Shown: positions 7,874 to 12,958 of the stretch, one piece after another
Layout: every line of letters begins with the position of its first letter
Position numbering within the stretch: the stretch's first letter is position 1
Source: Pseudomonadota bacterium
GTDB lineage: Bacteria; Pseudomonadota; Alphaproteobacteria; Rhizobiales; Xanthobacteraceae
Assembly: GCA_023432885.1 (NCBI GenBank)
Contig: JAEZEU010000028.1
Span: 1 to 12,958 of the forward strand
Direction: 5' to 3'
Length of the DNA stretch: 12,958 nucleotides
Translations under genes and position numbers: made by a program
The notes under the pieces: generated by a model
What the model was told of the DNA's origin: nothing
Database searches by the model: none
The model's input: the letters and a program-made list of their open reading frames with translations, nothing else

Positions 7874-10012
7874 ATGTTCCGCGCTGGCTTCGCCCCGATC
7901 TCACTATTGGCCTGCATCGCGCTGCTGGTCTCCGGCGCGCCTGCGACCGGCGCGTCGAAAGGCCATGAGCCCACTTCCGACGCGACTGATGCGATCGGCC
8001 AGCTTCTCTTGTCAATGGAGCCGGCGAGGGCTGGTGCGGGCACTGGCGCGCCCTCGCAGGTGCAACCTCCGCCGGCCGGTCCTCGCCTCACTTATGCGCC
8101 GGCGCCGACGTTGTCGGCTGCGGACGTCAACGCCCTCAAGCAGGCCATCCGTCTCGCCCGCCGCGGCCACGCCGAGATGGCCGTGAAACGGTGCCGACAG
8201 ATCGGCGACGGCGTCAGCCGGCAGCTCGTAGAATGGCTGATCCTCCGAGCGGATGACGGGCCGATCGATTTCGCGCGGTACGCCGCATTCATTCGCGCCA
8301 ATCCATCCTGGCCAAGCCTCGATCTCATCCGCCGGCGTGCGGAGGTCAGGCTCTGGACCGAACGACATGAGCCCGATGCAGTCCTGGCTTTCTTCTCTGA
8401 CCGGGAACCCTTGGGATCGTTCGGCAAGCTCGCCCTTGCGCGTGCGCTGGGGGCGCGCGGTGCGGCGGCTCGCAACTATGTTGCGTCCGCTTGGGCAAAT
8501 CATGGCTTCTCCGCCCAACTCGAATCACAAGTGCTGGAATCGTTCGGTCCTCTGCTCAGCGGGGCCGATCATCGGGCGCGGATGGATGCGCGGCTCTATG
8601 CGGATGATTTCGACGGCGCAATGCGCGCGGCAAAGCGCCTCGGCGCGGCCGAGGTCGCAATCGTGAAAGCGCGCATTGCCGTGGTTCGAAAGGCGGATAA
8701 TTCAGCCATCCTGCTCAGCGCGGTGCCGAAGGCCGCGCGCAATGATCCCGTCTATCTCTTCACCCGGGTCCAGTGGCTTCGGCGCAATGGTCGAGTCGCG
8801 GAAGCGGCTCGATTGATACTGTCAGCACCGCGCGATCTTTCCGGCACGCACGGCGCCAACGCATGGTGGATAGAACGCCGCATCCTGGTCCGCGAGCTGC
8901 TCGATGATGGCAAGGCGCAGATCGCCTACCGAATTGCGCGTGATGCTGCTTCCCCTACGAAGGAAAGCCTTCACGTCGATCAGCTCTTCACCGCAGGGTG
9001 GATCGCGTTGCGGTTCCTCCGCGATCCGCATTCAGCAACGCAGCACTTCGCCCGCATCCGGCAGATCACCACGCACCCGACATCGCTTGCGCGCGGGGCC
9101 TATTGGCTCGGACGCGCCGCGGCGGCGGCCGGCCGCAGCGGGGAGGCTCGCCAGCACTACGCGACGGCGGCACAATATCCCACTGCGTTTTACGGCCAGC
9201 TGGCCAGCGCTCGCCTTGGTCGCCGCGAGATTTCGTTACGCCCGGAGCCGAGCTTGGACCGCACACGGCGTGCGGCTCTGCGCAGCGTCGATCTGGTGCG
9301 CGCGGTCGAACTGCTCTATGCAACAGGAAATCGCGATCTCGTCATTCCGTTCGTCGCCGATCTTGGCCGCACCCGCGATGCCGGCCTGCTGACATTCGTT
9401 GCCGAAATCGTCGCAGCACAGAAGGATGCGCGTGCCATGCTGACGCTCGGCAGGAGCGCGTTGGCGAACGGCTTCGCTCTCGACCGCAGTGCTTTCCCCA
9501 GCATCGGTCTGCCCAAATATGTCCCGGTCGGCCCGAAAGCGAACAGGAGTCTCGTCTATGCGGTCGCGAGGGCGGAAAGTGCCTTCAACGAGAGCGTGAT
9601 TTCAAGCGCCCGGGCGATGGGCTTGATGCAGGTGACCCATGCCACCGGCCAGACGATCGCCCGGCGGCTGGGAATCGCGTTCGATCCCGAGCGCCTGCGG
9701 AAAGATCCCGCGTACAACGTGCAGTTCGGTTCAGCCGAGATCGCCGATCTCGTCAATACATATGACGGCAACCACGTTCTCGCCTTCGTCGGCTACAATG
9801 CAGGTCGTGGGCGCGTCAAGGAATGGATCGCGCGCTATGGCGATCCACGCGACACCAGTGTCGACGTCGTCGACTGGGTCGAGCGGATTCCGTTCACCGA
9901 GACGCGCATCTACGTGCAGCGGGTGATGGAGAACCTCCAGGTCTACCGGTCGCGCTTCGGCGAACACGCGCGTCTCAATATCGACGCCGATATGCGTGGC
10001 GGACGGCAGTGA
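7874..10012 (+). CDS. Slt70-like soluble lytic murein transglycosylase
   Basis: This periplasmic enzyme cleaves the MurNAc-GlcNAc bond of peptidoglycan and leaves 1,6-anhydro ends. Residues 1-27 form a signal peptide (PISLLACIALLVSG); LLAC is a poor lipobox, so a soluble protein is more likely than a lipoprotein. A long alpha-helical, TPR-like region of about 430 residues (about 80-520) corresponds to the Slt70 U and L superhelix. The C-terminal SLT domain carries the family 1 motifs: ARAESAFN with catalytic Glu568, GLMQV at 583-587, and GYNAGRGRVKEW from 640. The 712 residues are slightly longer than E. coli Slt70. ATG 7874 has a modest CAGGA-type site about 12 bases upstream. It sits directly downstream of an L,D-transpeptidase, so glycan cleavage and 3-3 crosslinking may be expressed together. 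Confidence 0.93.
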   Translation: MFRAGFAPISLLACIALLVSGAPATGASKGHEPTSDATDAIGQLLLSMEPARAGAGTGAPSQVQPPPAGPRLTYAPAPTLSAADVNALKQAIRLARRGHAEMAVKRCRQIGDGVSRQLVEWLILRADDGPIDFARYAAFIRANPSWPSLDLIRRRAEVRLWTERHEPDAVLAFFSDREPLGSFGKLALARALGARGAAARNYVASAWANHGFSAQLESQVLESFGPLLSGADHRARMDARLYADDFDGAMRAAKRLGAAEVAIVKARIAVVRKADNSAILLSAVPKAARNDPVYLFTRVQWLRRNGRVAEAARLILSAPRDLSGTHGANAWWIERRILVRELLDDGKAQIAYRIARDAASPTKESLHVDQLFTAGWIALRFLRDPHSATQHFARIRQITTHPTSLARGAYWLGRAAAAAGRSGEARQHYATAAQYPTAFYGQLASARLGRREISLRPEPSLDRTRRAALRSVDLVRAVELLYATGNRDLVIPFVADLGRTRDAGLLTFVAEIVAAQKDARAMLTLGRSALANGFALDRSAFPSIGLPKYVPVGPKANRSLVYAVARAESAFNESVISSARAMGLMQVTHATGQTIARRLGIAFDPERLRKDPAYNVQFGSAEIADLVNTYDGNHVLAFVGYNAGRGRVKEWIARYGDPRDTSVDVVDWVERIPFTETRIYVQRVMENLQVYRSRFGEHARLNIDADMRGGRQ

Positions 10013-10081
10013 GACTCGCTTGATAGCTGCGAGGCGGTGTCCCTTCAGTGGAATTCCAAGAAAACTCCGCATCGGGAGCGC

Positions 10082-10099
10082 GCCGCGGCCCTCAGCGGC
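10082..10099. terminator. Weak hairpin in the convergent gap (possible terminator)
   Basis: GCCGC (10082-10086) and GCGGC (10095-10099) flank an 8-base loop between the convergent lytic transglycosylase and cupin genes. A bidirectional terminator is expected here, but the stem is only 5 bp and no T-run follows on either strand. This is a placement argument only. Confidence 0.22.
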
Positions 10100-10114
10100 A
10101 AGGAGGCCGATCCA

Positions 10115-10570
10115 TCAAGCTGCTTTTTGCAATTCGAGAAATGCCTTGAACTCGGCAACTCCGAATCGCGCGACGATGTTCAAGTCATCGTCGAGGATCT
10201 CATAGATGGAACCATTCTTGATGTTGCGGTTGCTGAAAAGAGCGATGACATCGACGTCCCCGCCCCCCTCGGTATGCGGCTCACCATCGGCTTTCGCCAT
10301 GACATAGCTGCCGGCCGGCCGGACCTCCTTCAACTCGCCGTTCTGCCGATAGATGCGGAGCTCTCCCTGAATGACAAAGGTCCGATAGTCAGCCTTGTGC
10401 CGATGCAGCGGTATCTTCTGGTTGGCAGCAAATTTGAACAGGATGTCGACTGAGCCGTTCACCTCATCTACGTCGCAAACATAATACCAGAGATGATCGA
10501 CCCCCTCGACCGTTCGCCAAAGGACGTTGCTCTGGTCGAACGGATGAATGTTCCTGACGGGTATGTTCAT
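10115..10570 (-). CDS. Cupin-domain protein
   Basis: This is a 151-residue single-domain cupin with no signal peptide. The ATG at 10570 is well supported by GGGAGG 6 bases upstream on the minus strand; the frame stays open further, but those residues look random. Candidate metal ligands are His56 and His58 (PLHRHKADYRTF) from cupin motif 1 and His99 (GEPHTEGGG) from motif 2. The usual motif-1 Glu is replaced by Asp61 or Tyr62, and the PxG turn is seen as PAG at 85-87. HRHKADYRTFVIQGELRIY resembles the small dioxygenase-like or ChrR-like cupins, but I cannot assign a substrate. The protein could be an oxygenase, an isomerase or a metal-dependent sensor. An operator-like sequence shared with the GST/AraC gap lies about 85 bases upstream, so I infer control by the AraC-type regulator nearby. 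Confidence 0.88.
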   Translation of the reverse strand: MNIPVRNIHPFDQSNVLWRTVEGVDHLWYYVCDVDEVNGSVDILFKFAANQKIPLHRHKADYRTFVIQGELRIYRQNGELKEVRPAGSYVMAKADGEPHTEGGGDVDVIALFSNRNIKNGSIYEILDDDLNIVARFGVAEFKAFLELQKAA

Positions 10571-10891
10571 ATGAGACCTCCCAAAGGTACTTAGAATGCG
10601 CCTTCGCGACGCGCGCTTTCGAACAATGCAAATATTGCAGGATCGGAAGCGCAGCTCTTGCCCTTTGGCGCCAAGCTGGGTTTTTGGGCTCGACATCGGC
10701 TGCCCGTGTGCGAGGAACTCTGTTCGCACGGACGATGTCGACCGTACGCCGAGCCGTCCTGTACTGACGGCAGATCGGCCAACTTGCAGATGGTCAGAAG
10801 GCATCCGCACGCCGCCACGGGCACGCTGATAATCCGATCATCGTTCGGGGGTGGTCAGAGCCATGCAGCGGATACTTTGCCCGCCGACGAT
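10571..10891. other. Gene-free stretch upstream of the cupin gene
   Basis: These 321 bases separate the cupin start from the GST stop, both genes being on the minus strand. Short frames exist on both strands, but none has a ribosome binding site or protein-like composition. The notable content is the operator-like sequence at 10654-10704 and a more AT-rich stretch at 10618-10640 (AATGCAAATATTGCA) where a cupin -10 could lie. From 10705 to 10891 I see nothing recognisable. Confidence 0.55.
10654..10704. promoter_or_regulatory. Third operator copy upstream of cupin gene, with degenerate partner 32 bp away
   Basis: GCTCTTGCCCTTTGGCGCC at 10654-10672 matches 17 of 19 bases of the repeat found between the GST and AraC genes. 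Exactly 32 bp further (10686-10704) a degenerate copy matches 11 of 19, including the G-x-CAT core and the final GCC. The strong copy is closest to the cupin gene. Read on the minus strand, the site ends in GGCAAGA, and CAATAT stands 18 bases later, a possible -35/-10 pair overlapped by the proximal half-site. That is the geometry of activation by an AraC-family protein. Binding is inferred. Confidence 0.55.
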
Positions 10892-11815
10892 TCACGCCGC
10901 CTGAACGTCGAACCCTGCCCGCGGGAAATGAAGATTGACGTCGCCGACGGAAGGCTCCGTGTGCCGTATCACAACTTTGTCCGCTGTCCATGCAAGCAGT
11001 CGTCCGACGACCGGATCCTTTCCATAGTCATCCGCGGTCACGCGAACCCGATCGCCCATGCGTAGCCCGATGTTCGCGGCGTCCCCCGACCAATGGTTGA
11101 TGTCCTCGGGGATCGCCTCGCGGGCTATTTCGATCGCCGCTTCCGCCGTCATCGGCGATGCGCTCCCGTATCCGAATGCCGCCACCCGGTCGTACCAGGC
11201 CGACGCCGCCAGCGCCGGCAAGAGCGCCGCGATCTCGGGGCCACCGTTCTGCCGTACGAACCAGATGAGATGATACGCCGCGAGATCGGCGGCAGTTGGA
11301 TGGTCGCCGAAAATGAACTTCCGGCCGTCGGACAGGATTTCCTCAAGCCAGCTCAAATGAGCGTCGAGGCGTTGGAGATACAGCCTGCGCTGGCTCAGCA
11401 ATCGATCCGGATCGAGGTTGAAGCCGAAAAAAGCGGTGCGTTCCTCGACCAACGCATCCGGAACATGTCCGGCCATACCGCCGACCGCCAGACAGAGCGC
11501 GTTCATGTACGAACTCTTCTCGATCCACCAGCAAACAGGCTTTATCAATGCGAGTTGATCTTGCGGAAAGAGACCGGGAAGCGGACGCATCTTTTCGATG
11601 ACATCCGTGATCAACAACGTGTCGCAGTAAAAGTCAGCTCCGATCTGCAGGATGGGAATACGGCGAAAGCCGCCGATTGTCGGCGTCAGCAGCGGACGAG
11701 GCGTCATGACCGGCACTTCGACGGAGTGCCATTCCACGCCTTTCAATCCGAACAACAGACGGATTTTCTCCGAGTACGGAGACAGCGGATAATGATGAAG
11801 AATGATCCCTGACAT
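10892..11815 (-). CDS. Glutathione S-transferase-family protein with C-terminal beta-rich extension
   Basis: This is a 307-residue cytosolic protein. Residues 1-76 form the GST thioredoxin fold: the N-terminal turn HHYPLSPYSEKIRLL places Ser12/Tyr14/Ser15 near the usual catalytic position, Pro54 (RRIPILQ) is the expected cis-Pro, and CDTLLITDVIE (64-74) stands where the gamma-Glu-binding D/E-S motif is normally found. An all-helical GST C-terminal domain spans about 85-220 (DGRKFIFGDHPTAADLAAYH). Residues about 245-307 are beyond a normal GST and look like a small beta-barrel (GLRMGDRVRVTADDYGKDPV, then AWTADKVVIRH). ATG 11815 has AGGAGG about 12 bases upstream, a slightly long spacing. It is divergent from the AraC-type gene and downstream of the 19-bp direct repeats. 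Conjugation or dehalogenation of a xenobiotic is possible; the substrate is unknown. Confidence 0.9.
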   Translation of the reverse strand: MSGIILHHYPLSPYSEKIRLLFGLKGVEWHSVEVPVMTPRPLLTPTIGGFRRIPILQIGADFYCDTLLITDVIEKMRPLPGLFPQDQLALIKPVCWWIEKSSYMNALCLAVGGMAGHVPDALVEERTAFFGFNLDPDRLLSQRRLYLQRLDAHLSWLEEILSDGRKFIFGDHPTAADLAAYHLIWFVRQNGGPEIAALLPALAASAWYDRVAAFGYGSASPMTAEAAIEIAREAIPEDINHWSGDAANIGLRMGDRVRVTADDYGKDPVVGRLLAWTADKVVIRHTEPSVGDVNLHFPRAGFDVQAA

Positions 11816-11850
11816 ACGCTCTGGCTTCCTCCTGACGTCTCTCTCCGAGA

Positions 11851-11873
11851 AACGATCCTCTGACGAGATCGTT
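11851..11873. repeat. Inverted repeat AACGATC-N9-GATCGTT in the GST leader
   Basis: This is a perfect 7-bp inverted repeat with a 9-base spacer, 36 to 58 bases upstream of the GST start codon. It could be a second operator for a dimeric regulator or a weak mRNA hairpin in the 5' leader. TTGAAC on the minus strand flanks it, but no matching -10 is visible. Confidence 0.4.
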
Positions 11874-11904
11874 GTTCAAGCCGCTACCACCCGGCACCCG
11901 CAAA

Positions 11905-11955
11905 GTTCTTGCCATTTGGCGCCAAGGGCGCATCGCGTTCTTGCCATTTGGCGCC
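11905..11955. promoter_or_regulatory. Perfect 19-bp direct repeat, 32-bp period: predicted AraC-family operator
   Basis: GTTCTTGCCATTTGGCGCC occurs at 11905-11923 and again, base for base, at 11937-11955. The start-to-start distance of 32 bp is three helical turns, so both copies face the same side of the DNA. AraC-family proteins commonly bind such tandem half-sites, each with two boxes (here TGCCA and GGCGCC). The element lies in the divergent gap, 82 bases from the GST start and 43 bases from the AraC-type start. TTGCCA (11941-11946) also resembles a -35, with AATTCT 18 bases on, so the regulator may bind over its own promoter. The half-site also contains the dyad GCCA-TT-TGGC, so another regulator is not excluded. 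Confidence 0.7.
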
Positions 11956-11998
11956 GGATGGTCGAATTCTATGGGAAGGGAGGGGAGGTAAGCGGCCT

Positions 11999-12958
11999 AT
12001 GGGAGCGGCACCTGGCCTGACAAGGATGCGATCGATCGGTCCTCTCGCGGAAGCGGTGCGCCTTGCTGGCGGCTCCGTTGAGCGAGTGTTCAGAAGAGCC
12101 GACTTGCCGCTGAAGTTGCTCGACGAACCAGAACGACTGATTTTACTAAGCGACCAACTTCACTTGCTGGAATGCGCCGCGCGCGAGATCGGAGATGCCG
12201 CCCTTCCCGCTCGGCTGGCAACGACCGGGGGCATATTGGCCCTTGGGCATTACGGTGAAAGGGTATGCAGCGCACCGCGCTTGCGGGAAGCAATCATTCT
12301 CGCGACCGAGTTAATCGCCCCTCTCCTGCAAACCGAAACAAAGATCGAGCTCAAGATACAACGCGACATGGTTCGATGGACTTATGTCGTAACCGACGCC
12401 TCTGATGTCGGCCGGCAAAAGAACGAGATTCTGGCCATCGGCTACATGCTGGATTTGCTGCGCAGATTTCTCGGTCCCTGCTGGACTCCGGCAAGAGCCA
12501 CCGTTTCCGGCGGGTCACTTCTGGATCGCACGATCACAGAGAATACCTTGCGTTGCGATTTATCGGTGGCAACAGAAGCATCCGTTCAGTTCTCGTCGAC
12601 ATTCCTGGATGCGATCAACTCAAATGGATCACAGTCCGTGTTTCCGATGCCCGAGATCGACGTTCCGGAACGGCCGAGCCTTGCCCTCTGTACCGAACAT
12701 TTGATCGATCTCGGCTTGCTCGAGGGTCGACCTTCCATCGACTGGCTTTGCCGTCACCTACGTGTGTCGCGGCGCTCGCTGCAGCGGCAGTTCCAACAGG
12801 ACGGACTGAAGTTTGAGACGGTGCTGCAGGACAGACTTTCCCGAAAAGCGCGGCAGTTGCTGTCGGAGCGAACAATGACGATCGCCGAGATCGCGCAGGC
12901 GCTCGGATACTCCGATCAGGCTCACTTTAGCCGAGCCTTCAAAGCATGGACGGGTGCG
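11999..12958 (+). CDS. AraC/VirS-type transcriptional regulator (3' end outside window)
   Basis: The frame is open from here to the window end with no stop; 320 codons are visible. The N-terminal part, about 10-200, fits the Arabinose_bd (PF12625) ligand-binding domain of VirS/OruR-like AraC proteins: LAEAVRLAGGSVERVFRRAD, then LGHYGERVCSAPRLREAI. The C-terminus has both HTH motifs of the AraC domain: IDWLCRHLRVSRRSLQRQF (about 250-268) and the conserved TIAEIAQALGYSDQAHFSRA (about 294-313) followed by FKAWTG; the remaining few residues are cut off. ATG 11999 has GGAGG 10 bases upstream; an in-frame ATG at 12026 has no comparable site. The gene uses codons rare in its neighbours (TTA, ATA, CTA, AGA), hinting at a different origin. 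It probably controls the divergent GST gene, itself, and the cupin gene through the repeats described. The inducer is unknown. Confidence 0.92.
   Translation, partial: MGAAPGLTRMRSIGPLAEAVRLAGGSVERVFRRADLPLKLLDEPERLILLSDQLHLLECAAREIGDAALPARLATTGGILALGHYGERVCSAPRLREAIILATELIAPLLQTETKIELKIQRDMVRWTYVVTDASDVGRQKNEILAIGYMLDLLRRFLGPCWTPARATVSGGSLLDRTITENTLRCDLSVATEASVQFSSTFLDAINSNGSQSVFPMPEIDVPERPSLALCTEHLIDLGLLEGRPSIDWLCRHLRVSRRSLQRQFQQDGLKFETVLQDRLSRKARQLLSERTMTIAEIAQALGYSDQAHFSRAFKAWTGA

Noticed and set aside
11093..11812. 239-codon plus-strand frame opposite the GST gene
   Set aside because: It is an antisense shadow of the GST coding sequence, which has clear domain motifs on the minus strand.
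11851..11879. TTGAAC-N17-ATCGTT as a sigma-70 promoter for the GST gene
   Set aside because: The proposed -10 matches the consensus at only one of six positions; better regarded as a flank of the inverted repeat.
12405..12704. Short plus-strand frame inside the AraC-type gene
   Set aside because: It is out of frame with the regulator, whose own frame is open from 11999 to the window end and encodes a full AraC HTH region.
1..12958. CRISPR array, tRNA/rRNA, transposase or attachment sites
   Set aside because: Looked for by eye; no regularly spaced repeat series, no tRNA-like cloverleaf and no transposase or integrase motif was found.

Overview
The window looks like a chromosomal segment of a high-GC alphaproteobacterium. 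Bradyrhizobium or a close relative is my best guess from codon use, the EmrAB style and the SH3 / L,D-transpeptidase / Slt content. This is inference; no rRNA or other taxonomic marker is present.

Layout. (1) 1-2680, + strand: the 3' part of an emrA-like HlyD-family periplasmic adaptor, then an emrB-like 14-helix MFS pump (DHA2 family) 4 bases downstream. Together they form one tripartite drug or small-molecule exporter operon. (2) 2732-2917, - strand: a 61-residue orphan protein with a good ribosome binding site, convergent with the pump operon. (3) 3165-4688, + strand: a HerA/DUF87-type P-loop ATPase with a probable C-terminal winged helix and no nuclease partner in view. (4) 4689-5083: non-coding as far as I can tell. 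(5) 5084-10012: a cell-envelope block. A secreted double-SH3 protein (-) is divergent from a YcbB-like L,D-transpeptidase (+), followed 72 bases later by a Slt70-like soluble lytic transglycosylase (+). One enzyme makes 3-3 crosslinks (or attaches proteins), the other cleaves glycan strands, and SH3 domains typically bind peptidoglycan. (6) 10115-12958: a small cupin protein (-), a glutathione S-transferase-family protein with an extra C-terminal beta-rich segment (-), and a divergent AraC/VirS-type regulator (+) that runs off the window end.

The most interesting signal is non-coding. In the gap between the GST gene and the AraC-type regulator there is a perfect 19-bp direct repeat, GTTCTTGCCATTTGGCGCC, with its two copies exactly 32 bp apart (three helical turns). 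A third copy (17/19) lies upstream of the cupin gene, and a degenerate fourth half-site lies exactly 32 bp from it. This is the arrangement expected of an AraC-family operator and predicts a three-gene regulon of regulator, GST and cupin. I saw no CRISPR array, tRNA, rRNA, transposase or obvious defence system.
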